In this document: positions 38,281 to 50,622 of the stretch, piece by piece
Position numbering within the stretch: position 1 is the first letter of the stretch
How the letters are laid out: every line of letters starts with the position of its first letter
Source of the DNA: Pelodera strongyloides
Lineage: Eukaryota; Nematoda; Chromadorea; Rhabditida; Rhabditidae
DNA length: 64,000 nt
Direction of reading: 5' to 3'
NCBI GenBank assembly: GCA_036852015.1
Contig: JAANDG010000315.1
Coordinates: 46,001-110,000, forward strand
The notes under the pieces: generated by a model
Told to the model about the DNA's origin: nothing
The model's database searches: none
Seen by the model: only the letters and a program-made list of their open reading frames with translations
Position numbers and translations under genes: made by a program

Positions 38281-41200
38281 GATGCGTGGGTGCGAGCGAG
38301 CGAGCGAGTGTGAGTGCGTGCAAATGCGTGCGTGTGCGTGCGTGTGCGTGTGTGCGTTTGCGTATGTGTGTTTACGAGTGTGTGTGTGTTGTGTGTGTTG
38401 GATGTGTCTGTGTCTGTGTCTGTGTGTGTGTGTATGAGTGTGCGTTGCGTGTGTGTGCGTGTGTGCGTGTATGTATGAGTGTGCGTTGTATGTATGAGTG
38501 TGCGTTGCGTGTGTGTGCGTGTATGTGTGCATATGCGTGCGTGTGTGTATGCGTGTGTGTGCGTGTGTGTGTGCGCGCGTGTATAATACTAACGGTTTAT
38601 TGGTTAACTAAACTTCGTTTCAGTAATCGCCTTGTGCATGCCCGATAATGGTTGGAAAAGAATGATATTGATCGCCGCACATGATAACGATATGATTAAC
38701 AGTGAATATGTCTATATCCTGCTCGATGTAAAAGGATACGGTCTTGGACAGGCGGGAATTTCAAATAAGGAACTGCGTGGGTTGAATAACAAAGTACAAC
38801 GTCTTCGGTTTCTCAGTTCTCGGGGCACCACCACCGAGTTAAAAAACTGGAAAGCAAATCTCGCTCAAATCATATTCAACTATTATAGCTTTGTTTACAC
38901 TAATGCATCCTTAGGTGCAATATTAGCGAGTAATGGCCAATCAATACAATGAAAGAACGTCAAGCAGACGGAACCCTAAGACACAGCGCTTCACAACGCG
39001 AGAGTACTTACTGGAAACAACTGAAACGCGTCATGGTCAACTGAATAATTACGTATTTATGCTAAATCGCTCGAATTTATCTCGATTTTTTATACGAATT
39101 TGTTGTAATTTACCTAGGCTGCATAAGAATTCTGGTGTGCCCGGTGTTTCAAAAACAGATCGCTGGGGACCGGAGCGTCCGACCTCTAATAAGTTTCATT
39201 CCCCTCATTCAAATATGAATACAGTATTACTCCAGTGAACAATGGCTATACACCAATGTGGATCGATACGATCAATAACAATGTGGACAATAAGGAAGCG
39301 GATGCACGAGAGGCGGCTAAACGATTCTTGGTTGTTAGTAATTGCTTTCAATATGTAATTTACCAAATTGGGAAGGGAGAGAGAGAGAGAGAGTGGGAGA
39401 GAGAGAGTGAAAGGGAGAGAGAGAGATAGCGAGAGATAAAGCTCGACTCGTCCTAAACTGTTCTGCTACCCTAGTCTTCACTACTTACTGCGCTATGCGA
39501 TGGTTCTTTTTTTCGTTAGCATTAGGCGTAAAAGTTGACCATTGTATATCGAAGATCACTATCAAAAATGACATGGCATGGTTTTTTGGGCACGTGAAAC
39601 AATAAAATACAAGGTAACTTTATTTTAGATTGGACTACGCAATGAGCTCACTATGAACCTTTCTGATATCAGGGATGAAGTATTTCGTCGGGTAGGTTTT
39701 TCGCCTGGACGGGTACGGGGTGGTGCAGTGCCTAACTGATGTCTCAAGAGCAGCGCGGATGCTTCGGCACGTCGGTTCGACTCCTACCCGCGTGTAGACC
39801 AAGCCTTTGGTAAAAACGTGGTGTCTAAAAGAAGAAATACACTTCTTCTAATTATCAGCTGCTAAAATTGCCCCAATTATAAGATTGTTCTAAAAAAACT
39901 TACGCTATCGTAAAAGTAATGAAACTAGTCGCTTTTCTTCGACAATTTATATTTCATTGTCTCGTCTCGCGCCACTTTCACGACTACATACTACATTTTA
40001 GGTTCGCGAATGGCCATTTTTCTGCAACACAACCGAGTGCCAAAATAACGATGAATTGTACAAAGGGGCAAGTTATTATTGTTTTGGCTCTACCGGTGAA
40101 CGGGCGGCCCACCCAGTTCGGGCCCTATGTAGGCCGAGCACCGGCCAAGTGTAAGCGGTCTAGGCCCGGTACAGGCTCATTGGTTCTGTTTTCTGGGTTT
40201 GACTTGTTTTGAACATAGCTCTTTGCTTGTCATGCATGACCTCCCAAATATTTGCGTCATATACCTTTTTTACCTTGAGCTTTTTGTCTTTAAAGGGATA
40301 GGTTCACCTCGAATTGCACCTTTTTTTATAATTTATGTTTATAGTATGACCTATGACGGTCAAAATACGAAAATTGCAGTAAATTTCCTTTGCTCCCCGT
40401 AGTAGGAGAGCTTGCTCAAAAAAGCTAAACTACCTCGAATCTATAAAACAATTGGAGTACCGCAGCCATGGTAAGTGGGAAATAGCGCAGGAGGGCTGGA
40501 GGTGCAGATCTTGTTGTGATGATAGACAGAGGATGATAAAAGGGCCCTGTATCTCCAGCCCTGCTGCGCTATTTCCCACTTACCATGGCTGCGGTACTCC
40601 AATTGTTTTATAGACTCGAGGTAGTTTAGCTTTTTTGAGCAAGCTCTCCTACTACGGGGAGCAAAGGAAATTTACTGCAATTTTCGCATTTTGACCGTCA
40701 TAGGTCATACTATCAACATATTATAAAAAAAGGTTCGAGGTGAACCTATCCCTTTAAAGCGAAATACCGGCTGGTTTTTGCAACGTATCGTGGAAAACTG
40801 CATTCTTACGTATTTATGCTAATTTACTCGAATTTAGCTCGATTTTTTATTCTAATTTTCATAAACTGCATAATAATTCTGGTGTACTCGATGTGTTTCA
40901 AAAGCCGGCCTGTATTTCACTTTAAATTTGACTCACATTTAGGCGGGCGCGTACGTCACGCAACTCTACGATGCATTCATGTATTTTGCCTATGTGTTGA
41001 ACAGAACTCTGGCAGTTGACCCAAATTCCGACCAAATAAATACCACGGCGTACATGCGGCTCAGATCCGATATAAGTTTCACGGGTAAGTAATACAAAGC
41101 TCAGAGCTCACTGTAGAAAAAACCCGGAATTTTGCTGTTTTTCTAACTTCTACTATGCTTCATGGGATTTTTAACCCATGGAAATTTATCACCAAAACAA

Positions 41201-44152
41201 TAACTTCAAAACAAGTTGCAGTCAAACTGTGCTCAAAATTTGAATTCGAAAAACAGTCCAAAAGTCACTATACTATGGCTTGGGATAAAAACAAAGAATA
41301 GAAGAAAACTTTTTTTGTTTTGTTTATCAGAGTAAAAATGTATCCGAAGATTGGCCTCAAGATTAATCCGCCGGATTAAATTACGAGTAAACTTGAACAT
41401 GTTCTTTATAGCTGTATTTTCATGTAATCTATGCAAATTTTCGAGGCCCAGATTACACATAATACGAAACTGACAAAACGAAAACATGCAGAGCGAAAAT
41501 AAGTTCAAAACAATTGTTGTTCAGTTAGACATATTATGGAATTCGAAAACAACCCGAAAGTCAACACAGTAAAGATTGAAGAACATAACTAAAAATAAAA
41601 CAAAATAAAACCCTTTGTTTACCAGATTAAATAGTGTAACTGAAGATTGGACTTAAAACTGAACCCAAACCTTTTCGTAGCATTTAACCCGTCGGATTAA
41701 AATATGTGTAAACTCAATGAAACAAGGTACAAGATCAAAAAACGTATTTGAGAGTTAGTGGAAATAGCTGGGGATTTTTTTTGCCGAATAAGATAAGTCA
41801 ATTTGTGAGCATATGATGAAGTAGTCAACTTTAAAAAATAATGGATACGATATTAACATTAAATGGTGTGCCGCACAATTGCCGCACCAGCCGCACACCA
41901 AAACGTGTGCCATATACGAGCGGCACACCAAGTATCCTCCAAATTATAGGTGCGTCCGGCCAAGTTCAATTTACCCAGAATGGAAGTCGTGTGCCACGAT
42001 TCTACCTCTATGGACTGGACACGCAGGGACAACAGCAAATCTTCGTCAATTTGACTACTACCGACGATGGGAAATATATGGTAGTTCGTATTTATTTCAA
42101 CCACGGATTTGCTTGGTTTGTTTGAGTTGGTGCCTACACTTTACCGCGTAGTGCCTTATTGGATAATTACAAGGGCCACTGGTACTTTTGAAAACTGGTC
42201 GGTTCAAGTGGCAAAGCGTGGTCAAGTGGCAAGGCCCTTGCGCACGCCACCGGTCACTGGTTCGATCCCGGGCCGGAACCCCCTCACCCCACCAAAGGTG
42301 TAAAAGTTGGTAGCTGGGTAAAACCAGCGGAGATAAATCGACTTCCCGAGCAGATTGGCCACCGGGAAGTTTAAATGGCCAGTATGTCCAGCCTCTGATT
42401 GTGAGCTTGACCCAGGTGCACCGTTTCCGCGGATTCGGTTGATATAGCCCGGTTCACTTTATCTTTATCTTTTTACTGGTACTTCTGAAATCTACAGTAA
42501 CCACCATGAAATACCACAAACTCCAGTGATTTACTATAAAGTAAATTTTTGTTAAATAAATACTAACTAACGGAAATCACTAGCACCCACATAAAAAGTT
42601 TGGGAAATTTTAACTGGAGAAAACCATCCTAATGCTAAACCCGGGTTATGGCTCTCGATTTACGAACACTGAACGGACTGCGTGCCCATGTATTCACTAA
42701 GGAAACTCAGGTGGTGCGCGACAAAAACGCGACGCCTGTACGAAAATGCGAAAATTGATTCATAATCAGACGAAAGGGTGCGGACTTCACCAGGTTTCCA
42801 CCAGTTCGTGACGAAGTAGTGCTTAGTGCACTCGCGAGGTCCTGGCGAGAGCCTGGCGAAGACTGGGCGAGGAGTGTAGGCGCGCTTGATTTTTTTCGCC
42901 GAGTTTCGCGTTCTGTAAAGCAGAGTCAGGGGGGCGCAGTCGTGTTATGTGTGTCACGCCGCTCTAACCGAAATTAGTAGACGTGTCAAGTGTCAAGTAT
43001 GTGACGTAAATAACAAATGTTTAAGAGGGCTACTCCAACTTACGCCAATGAATTCACCTCGATATGGGGACCGTGGGCCGGGCAAAGGCCAAAGGTTGCC
43101 CTTCGCTGCGGGTAGGTTGCGTTAATTATGTTAATTATGTATCTTACTATTCTCTGCGACTTTTTTGGACTGTTCTTCTCCCAGATTGATGAAAATGATC
43201 CCAATATCAGGTGAGCACAAACATTCACAAGCAGTGTTTAGATTGAAACTAACTACGACAGCAGTACCAGAAATTATTAAGCTCATAAGTTCACCCCCCC
43301 CCCCCTATTTAAAGCAGTATAACACCGCTTTTTGAAATAATTATGCTAAGTGAGCTCGATTCTTTATTATAAACATACTTATTTGCATATGAAGCATGGG
43401 AATGTAGTTCTCTAATTGTAAGATATGTGTCAGAAACTGGCTTTCATGTGCAGTCTTATATCCATGTGCACTCTTATACCTTTGAGTTATTTCATGGCAT
43501 GCGCAGACATGTCATCAGCGCCAAAAATTACGCTGCAAAGCCTAAATATAATACGTTTTAGTTTTTCTGGCGATGCTTGCCCGTTGACTGTGTGGGAGCA
43601 AAGCGGTGGCTTCATTCTTGCAGGAGTAGCTATTGTGCTCGTAATGATTGCATTCTTCATCTGTTCTGTGGTTTATGTCGTCAGGTACGTTAGACGATCC
43701 AATACGATTCAGTTAGAAACAGGCCCTTAAAGGAGGAGGCTCACGACAATGAAGTGCTCAAATGGTTTCCTTTTATCGTTTCCTTTCTCGTGATTCTCGT
43801 GATTCTCGTGGTATTCTCGTGAGCCTCCTCCTTTAATTGTTTTTTTTCCAGTATTTATAGAAATTATAAAGTTTATAGAGGAACGCTTATATTATTAGTA
43901 TTTTTTCAGAGAAAAACAACGTGAGACTGAGCGCCAGAATGCAGAGTGGCAGGTGCCGTATATGATGTTACAACGACCCGATAGTAAGGTAAGAAAATTT
44001 CTAATAGCTTGCAAACTTTCTAATAGCTTGGGTTTCAGTGAATTTGTGTGTTATGTGTGTATGTGTGCGTGTGTGTGTGCGCGTGCTTGTATTTATGTGC
44101 ATGCGTGAGCGCGTGTGAGTCTGTGTGTAAGTGTTTGTATATGTGCGTGCGC

Positions 44153-44195
<43 letters not shown>

Positions 44196-47100
44196 TTCGT
44201 GCGTGCGTGCGTGTGTGCGTATGTGTGTGTGTGAGTGTGTGTGTATTCATATCAATCCAAGTATTCAGATGGAGAATCAAAGTATGCACTCTCTTCACTC
44301 ATCGAAAAGTGGAAAATCGTCATTTTCGAAAGTTTCCTTTTTGAGTAAAAAGTCAGAAACTGATGATTTCGCCTATTTCTTCTTGAATTCCGACCCTGTG
44401 ATGGCGCAGAAACAACGAACACATGTGAAATTCAACGCAGAAGACTTTCACGAATATCGAATGGTAAGGTTGTTGGTTTGGGAGTGAGCCAATTTATAAT
44501 CTCTAATATTCTTGCATTTGTTTGTTTGTTTATTCGTTTGCGCTAGCGCGTTACGAAAGATACCTGGCGCGTACTAACCGCGATACATGACCATTCCCTA
44601 GTTACTTGAGTTTTGTTTTTGGAGTTGCGTGGGAATTATTGGGAGTCAATTAGCGATGTAAGTCCGAAACCCTAGAACCTCAGTTAGGTCATGAAGGACT
44701 ATTTTATATTTATTGTCAGTCATACATTAGTCCTTCAGATGCGAAAACTGGAGCACGATAATGTGAATCGTTATATTGGAATGTGCCTGGATCACTCTCC
44801 GATTCTCTCGTTGTGGAGGCTCTGCTCGAGAGGGAACATTGAGGTATAGACGATGTTCACCACTCAATTCCCCATGGGGAATTCCCCGTCTTTTTCTCGG
44901 TGTGTCCCACAGTCCCACATTATAATGCTGTTTTCTGTCACCAGGGAATATTTCCCCGAGGGAATCGGAGTGGTGAATACACGCGATGTTCGAGCACACG
45001 CGATGTTCGAAACTATCATCCTACAACACTTTTTGTACAAAATTCTTATTTGCGTTTACTATACGTACACAATAACCTTTAATTTTCACAACGCTTTCTG
45101 AACGGGGGGGGGGGGGGGCGTGGTCAAGTGGCAAGGCCCTTACTCACGCCACCGGTCACTGGTTCGATCCCGGGCCGGAACCCCCTCACCGCACCAATGG
45201 TGTAAAAGTTGGCAGTTGCGTAAAACCAGCGGAGATAAATCGGCTTCCCGAGCAGGCCACCGAGAACTTTAAATGGCCAGTATGTCCAGCCTCTGAGCTG
45301 GACCCCGGTGTACCGTTTCCGCGGATTCGGTTGATACAACCCGGTACACTTTATCTTTTTTTATCTTTAACGCTTTCTGAGCTTTTGTGTTTTAGGACGT
45401 GCTGGCGAAGTCCTCCATCAATATGGACGGATTCTTCATCTACTCGCTAATTCGTGATCTAGCAGAGGGAATGCTCTATCTACACAGATCCTTCCTGGGA
45501 TGTCACGGAAACTTTTCGTAATCTTTGTTTATCATTTTACATGTAGTCCTGCTACGTTCTCAGGCGCGCAGCGCGCAAATACGTAACCGCGTCCGCGGGA
45601 AGGAGATGTTTTTAATGGAAAAGGCGGAGACGCAAAATGAGATTTCTTTGTGACTCGAAATTTTCAATGCAAATTTGTAACCTTTTTTCCGCGGACGCGG
45701 TTACGCATTTGCGCGCTGCGCGCCTGAGGGCCAGAGTGTGTGCCATGTATCATCGGAGTAGTCGAGTGGTCTTGACGCTCAGTACGATTCACGTAGCACA
45801 CACTAAGAAGCTGCCAGAGCATCGAGAGTCGGCTGATGCCCTCCTATTTTAAATTTTAAAGTGTTATTAACTTGCTTACCCCTAGGGCTGCTACCTGCCT
45901 TGTTGACGACCGATGGCAGGTGAAGATTAGCGGATACGGATTGACCAGTTTCCAGAGGAATTCACAGCCGAAGAATAAGGGTGAGATATAGTTTTCTGGA
46001 ATTTACCATCGGCTGTCCTTATTTACGAATAGACCTAACCTATCTTGAAGCGAAATACTGGCTGGTTCTTGAAGCGCATCGTGGACAACTGAATTCTTAC
46101 GTATCTATGCTAATTTGCTCGAATTTGGTTCGCTCTTTTATTCTAATTTATGTTCATTTACATAAGGTGCATAATTATGTTGGTGTACTCGGTGTTTCAA
46201 AAACCGGCCGGTATGTCGCTTTAAATCCTTTTGTAATATATTTAGAAAGTATTTCAAGTAGATAGGAGTATCGTACATAAATAGATAACTGATGTTCAAA
46301 TCGACAGTTTCTCAAATTTATCTATAAAATGGCTAACCAAAACATTATCGTCACACCCAGCACTGTTACCGTGCTTCATTTCATGACATGTCTGCCACGC
46401 TTGTTCCAATTTAGATTTAATTTTATTTGTGCAGAACTTCTGTATCATGCACCAGAACTGCTGCGAGAGCCGCACTTACTTGGCTCACAAGCCGCGGATA
46501 TATATGCGTTTGCGATCGTTTCTTCACAAATAATCACAAGAAAATCAGCCTACGATCTTGAGAACCGAGAGGAAAAGCTTGAAGGTGAAATTCAGAAAGA
46601 TAGTAATGTGTTAGTGTAACTTCTCTCTCTCTATCTCTCTCTATCTCTCTGTCTCTCTATCTCTCTCTACGTCTTTCTCTCTCTCTGTGTGTCTGGTTCT
46701 TTGTTGATATTCATAGTTTCGCATCAGATTTGGTCTCTTTCTCTCACCTCGTCTCGTTATATATTTTAATTTCTTCATCTTTACAAATAACTTTTCAGAA
46801 ATCCTGTACCGAGTTAAAATGGGCGGAAGTACTCCATTGCGTCCGCAACTTCAAGGCCATGAGGAACTTGACATCAACACGACGCTGGTATCTTTTTCTA
46901 CTCAATTTTTGTTTTCAAAACTGATACACGTTCGTTACCTGAGGTCGGTTCCAATAAAAGTTACCACTGGAGAGAAAGCCGAGAGTGCACGCTAAACAGG
47001 AGACGCCTGTAATCTCCCCGCGTAAATTTTATTCCAACCGGCCTCTAGTTATACCGACGGCGTCCACTAAAGGCTCAGTCCACGTAAAAAATACATATTT

Positions 47101-48515
47101 ACGTTTTTCAGATCCACTTGGTTCGTGATTGCTGGTCGGAAAAACCAGATACCAGGCCAGCCTTTCAAACCGTCACAACGATCCTCAAGTCACTGGTGAG
47201 GTCTTTCTTTAAAGCGAAATTGCGTCCGGTTTTTGAAACGCATCGTGGACTTCTCATGTATTTATGCTGAATGGGGTCGAATTGGAGACGAATTGTTATT
47301 CTAATAATGCTCATTTGCATATGATGCATAGTAGTGCAGGTGTACTCGATGCGTTTCAAAAACGGGCCGGTATTTTCACAATAAAGTGGTCGCTTTTCCC
47401 GTGGGCGCGCATCGAGGCAATTATATTTTCCATGCAACACTTACATTCAAGTTGTTTAGGGTTCTGGACGCCAGCAAAATCTGATGGATCATGTATTCAA
47501 TATTATGGAAGGATACGCAGAGAAGCTGGAGAAAGAAGTCGAAGATAGAATGGGCGAATTGGTGGAGGAAAAGAAAAAGAGCGATATTCTGCTGTATAGA
47601 ATGCTGCCAAAGTGGGTTCGACCGGAAATTGAAGAGCTCCGATGTTTTACCTTGACGACTCGCACTTCCGCGATTTGACAGTTTCGAGTCCCACGTTGCA
47701 TTCCATTGTACACGGTTCCTGGCGAGGCTTTGCCAGGGGATATATGCGTTACCGGTCTTCTGAGCACAGCGGCTGAATATGGAGCGGCAACGTAAAGTGA
47801 TAATACATACCCGAACCGAAGTCGTACCACTGGGCCTAAGATATTCTGACAAATTAGCATATAATGCCCCGTAATTCAGTTGTGGAGAATGCGTTTCAAA
47901 GCGGTTTCAAAGTTCACTAAACACTAAACAGCAACAACAATGCATATTGGTTCTGCATTTCTCATATTTGCTTCTCACTATCGAGCAAATAAATATTGAA
48001 TCAGCCCATCGCATAGGAGGTCCTCCTCGGGGGCGTTTCGGCATATATCTATGCTTATTGCTAGTGAACGCTGCGAAACCCACAAGATTTCCTAAAATGC
48101 TACATTTCATTTATTTTATTTTCTCGATAGTGAGAAGCAAATAGGAGAAATGCAGTACCAACATAGTTGTTGATGTTTAGTGGACTTTGAAACTGCTTTG
48201 AAACGCATTCTCACGCATTCTATGCTAATTTGTCAGAAATCCCTTAGGCTCAGTGATAAGACTTCGGTTCGGATATGTATTATCACTTTACGTTGCCGCT
48301 TCATATTCAGCAATATAGTAGTCACTTTACTGTTTCAGACAAGTAGCCGATCGGTTAAAGGTGGGTCAATCCGTGGAACCGGAATCCTTCGACAGCGTGA
48401 CAATTTTCTTCTCTGATGTGGTCAAGTTCACTAATATGGCTTCTCGATGCACACCATTGCAGGTAATAACAGCTTTCTCTCTCTCTCTCTCTCCCTCCCT
48501 TCCTCTCTCCCTCCC

Positions 48516-48551
<36 letters not shown>

Positions 48552-50622
48552 CTCCCACTCTCTCTCTCTCTCTGTCCCTCCGTCTCCCTCTGAGAAAGGG
48601 CAATGGCATACTTTAAATTAAATGAATGTATTTATATTTCAGCTCGTCACTTTGCTAAACGATTTGTACACCATGTTCGACACTATCATCGAACAACACT
48701 CGGTGTATAAGGTTTCTTCTAAAGTTTAGAGTTATTATGCGACCGGTCGAAGTCATCTTATCACTGATATGTAGTGCCATGTGTGACTATAACTGATAAT
48801 GTCGTTGTAATCTAATGGGGGTATTTTGGGTATGACAAGAGAAGCTGAATAGAAACATTACTGCATGGAAATCGCTTGAAATCTTTTGAACTACCCCTTG
48901 AATAATGGAGCACGTACTTGAGGAGTAAATGGTTTTTATACTTCGTAAAGTACAAGCAATACGCCAGTATGGTTCACGTCCACTTGCAACGAATCTCGGG
49001 TAAACTTCCATCATCAAGTAAAAAGCCTTCCTACAATTAGGTGGAAACCATCGGTGACGGTTACTTGTGCGTTTCTGGTCTCCCACATCGAAACGGTCTA
49101 CTACACGTGAAAGATGTGGCAGAAATGTCGATGGCGTTTCTTGAAGCTTTGAAGGTAAGCTAATCTCATGCTTACTCATTCACACTTCGTATGAGACCTT
49201 CCTCAAGTTTAATGGCAAATTACATGAGATGGAAGTACTTTTGAAGTTGTAGAAGCTGTACCCATGAATATCTTCTTATTATATAAAGGAGAAGAGTTTG
49301 TTTGCGCACAAAGTTTTTCTACGTTTCAGACGTCCCACAAAATAGCGCAATTTATTTTTATTACATGAATTTTGGAATATACGCTTCAGACGTTTCAGAT
49401 AAGTATGCCCTTTTTGTGAGTGACTTCGTAGAATTGCCTACATTGAATTGGAAAGTCGCCTGAGGCTGCGATAGCCGTCTGGTTACCAAATAATTTTCCT
49501 CAACGAATGCGCATGTAAACTAAAAGTATGCTATTAGATTACGTAATATTACATATTCTGTAGTCATTTCGCATCCCGCATCTTCCTAACGACCGTGTGG
49601 AACTTCGCATTGGAATGCACTCTGGACCATGTGTGGCCGGCGTTGTGGGACTCACCATGCCGAGGTAATTATACTCCTTTTTTTATTTTTTTCTGGATTG
49701 ACTGTAGTCGACTGCACATACATTTTTCTCCTTTCGACTAGTAGCGGTCACTACAAAATTAGAAAAACCATTAGTTGCCATTAGAAAATACCATATGTAA
49801 AAGTAATTGAATGCGTTAGAATTTACCTTTCAGATATTGTTTATTCGGCGACATTGTGAACACTGCATCTCGGATGGAGAGCAATGGACGTCGTAAGAAT
49901 TTCCCTTGTTTATACTTTAAAGTAAGCTAACAATAAACATATATTACACCCTACATCCCTGCATAATATAACAATGAGCATAACAGTAAATGCGTGTCTA
50001 TGCTTATAGCGCTCGGGACGATAATGAGCCGGTGGCTGGTAAAGCCACTACATCACCAAGAAGCTTTTATAAATTTTCTTTATTATTACTACCTTATGCA
50101 TCTCATTCATTCAGCCGGACAAATTCACATGTCACTCGAGTCAAAGATTTTATTGGAGAAAATCGGCGGCTATGCAATGGAAAGTCGCGGGGAAGTGATT
50201 ATAAAGGTGATTTTTTAACAGATTTTAACAGATTAAACCCAATATGCTGAAATGGTTGGGATTGAAACTATAAGCGCTAAGGTGGGAACTACACGGCGAT
50301 TGCGCTAATTCTGTAGCCGTATACTCTGTAGCCTACGTCGAAGTGTCCAACGAAGGAAACTGTGCTCCCGCTGATTTTTGTTGTCCCTATTTTTATCTAA
50401 CCTCTTGCGCGATTCCGCGATTCGTCGGTATTGCTTCACGCACACGATCACTGGGGAGGAGTGGTAACCTTGCAACTAAGGCGAGATATTTATATAATAA
50501 AATGCCTATAATCTTTATATTTTAAGGGCAAAGGAGTAATGGAAACCGACTGGCTACTGGGACGCTCTGGTGCGGTGCTTAATCAGCATTCTGGGACCGA
50601 GGAGGCGAATCTTGTATGCTAA
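35242..50622 (+). CDS. Receptor-type guanylate cyclase (GCY family)
   Basis: Single-pass receptor making cGMP, typical of nematode sensory neurons. Exons: 35242-35310, about 35885-36014, 36512-36621, 37266-37398, about 37599-37710, 38072-38192, 38624-38776, 39236-39333, 39629-39691, 40002-40067, 40943-41084, 41950-42080, 43185-43210, 43562-43684, 43910-43988, 44269-44463, 44739-44843, 45396-45517, 45886-45980, 46435-46584, 46799-46887, 47112-47195, 47460-47611, 48339-48462, 48643-48711, 49041-49154, 49564-49664, 49834-49892, 50115-50206, 50527-50622; about 1070 residues. Signal peptide (exon 1), ANF-receptor-like ectodomain with VNYTNCDEP and IIGPPC (exons 2-13), membrane helix (exon 14), kinase-homology domain with HGN in place of HRD and no DFG (exons 16-22), coiled dimerisation helix ending LLYRMLPK (exon 23), cyclase domain (exons 24-29). 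The cyclase has both metal aspartates (FFSDVV, GDGY), the guanine-selecting Glu (VETIGDGY) and Cys (RYCLFGD), and VNTASRMES, so it should be active. The exon 1/2 and 4/5 joins are unresolved. Confidence 0.93.
37856..38037. mobile_element. TTAAAGCGAAA palindromic element
   Basis: Left terminus starts TTTCAAGCGAACTACCGG, right terminus ATTTCGCTTTAA. In the guanylate cyclase intron before exon 6. Confidence 0.8.
38206..38583. repeat. Long TG-rich microsatellite
   Basis: Mixed TG, GTGCG and TGAG units over about 375 bases in the guanylate cyclase intron between exons 6 and 7, starting 14 bases after the donor. Frames on both strands are open only because of the repeat. Confidence 0.95.
38990..39160. 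mobile_element. Degenerate TTAAAGCGAAA element
   Basis: Interior blocks (GGTCAACTGAAT, TACGTATTTATGCTAA, GTGTTTCAAAAAC) match the family, but both outer ends are gone. Between guanylate cyclase exons 7 and 8. Confidence 0.5.
39706..39850 (+). mobile_element. Second tRNA-like Pol III element
   Basis: A box TGGTGCAGTGC at 39721-39731 and B box GGTTCGACTCC at 39774-39784, at tRNA-like spacing, but no convincing cloverleaf. Probably a different tRNA-derived SINE. Lies right after the donor of guanylate cyclase exon 9; ends are not defined. Confidence 0.55.
40290..40757. mobile_element. Long TTAAAGGG palindrome (type 1)
   Basis: About 468 bases, two arms of over 200 bases that are almost exact reverse complements, ends TTAAAGGGATAGG and its mirror. 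A diverged relative at 54499-54973. No coding capacity. In the guanylate cyclase intron 40068-40942. Confidence 0.9.
40754..40924. mobile_element. TTAAAGCGAAA element joined to the preceding palindrome
   Basis: Shares its first TTAA with the last TTAA of the element at 40290-40757. Right end has decayed to ATTTCACTTTAA. Ends 18 bases before guanylate cyclase exon 11. Confidence 0.8.
42194..42474 (+). mobile_element. tRNA-derived SINE, copy 1
   Basis: Pol III A box TGGTCAAGTGG at 42219-42229 and B box GGTTCGATCCC at 42259-42269, followed by a shared body and a 3' end of repeated CTTTAT. Flanked by 16-base target-site duplications (42178-42193 and 42475-42490) with one mismatch. Sits in the intron after exon 12 of the guanylate cyclase gene, same strand. 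Confidence 0.88.
42690..42945. repeat. GGCGAAGACTGGGCGA repeat, copy 2
   Basis: Contains GCGAGAGCCTGGCGAAGAC and TTTTTCGCCGAGTTTCGCG. In the guanylate cyclase intron 42081-43184. Confidence 0.5.
43727..43835. mobile_element. Short TTAAAGGAGGAGG palindromic element
   Basis: Ends TTAAAGGAGGAGGCTCACGA and its reverse complement, with a small tandem of ATTCTCGTG inside. In the intron after the membrane-helix exon of the guanylate cyclase. Confidence 0.75.
44044..44246. repeat. TG and TGCG microsatellite
   Basis: TG units around an 18-unit block of (GTGC)n in the guanylate cyclase intron before exon 16. Confidence 0.95.
44851..44980. mobile_element. CATATTCACCACTC inverted-repeat element, copy 2
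   Basis: GTTCACCACTCAATTCCCC and mirror. Begins eight bases after the donor of guanylate cyclase exon 17. Confidence 0.65.
45102..45368 (+). mobile_element. tRNA-derived SINE, copy 2
   Basis: Same family as 42194-42474: A box at 45121-45131, B box at 45161-45171, same body and CTTTAT-type end. Flanked by perfect 12-base duplications (45090-45101 and 45369-45380). Begins with a run of G. The right duplication ends 15 bases before the first base of guanylate cyclase exon 18, so this copy adjoins the splice acceptor tract. Confidence 0.9.
45560..45727. mobile_element. GC-rich inverted repeat
   Basis: Arms of about 40 bases (CAGGCGCGCAGCGCGCAAAT with GTAACCGCGTCCGCGG, mirrored at 45690-45727). 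In the guanylate cyclase intron 45518-45885. Confidence 0.65.
46046..46224. mobile_element. TTAAAGCGAAA palindromic element
   Basis: Left end TTGAAGCGAAATACTGG, right end GGTATGTCGCTTTAA. In the guanylate cyclase intron 45981-46434. Confidence 0.8.
47209..47385. mobile_element. TTAAAGCGAAA palindromic element
   Basis: Left end intact, right end decayed after ACGGGCCGGTATTTTC. Starts 14 bases after the donor of guanylate cyclase exon 22. Confidence 0.75.
49279..49484. repeat. Dispersed repeat ending GCCGTCTGGTA, copy 2
   Basis: Same order of blocks as 34278-34482. In the guanylate cyclase intron 49155-49563. Confidence 0.55.

Noticed and set aside
38108..38648. Long frames on both strands through the TG tract
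   Set aside because: Microsatellite translation; only the parts at 38108-38192 and 38624-38648 are real guanylate cyclase exon sequence.
44035..44298. His/Thr or Cys/Val/Arg repeat frames
   Set aside because: Translation of the GTGC microsatellite.
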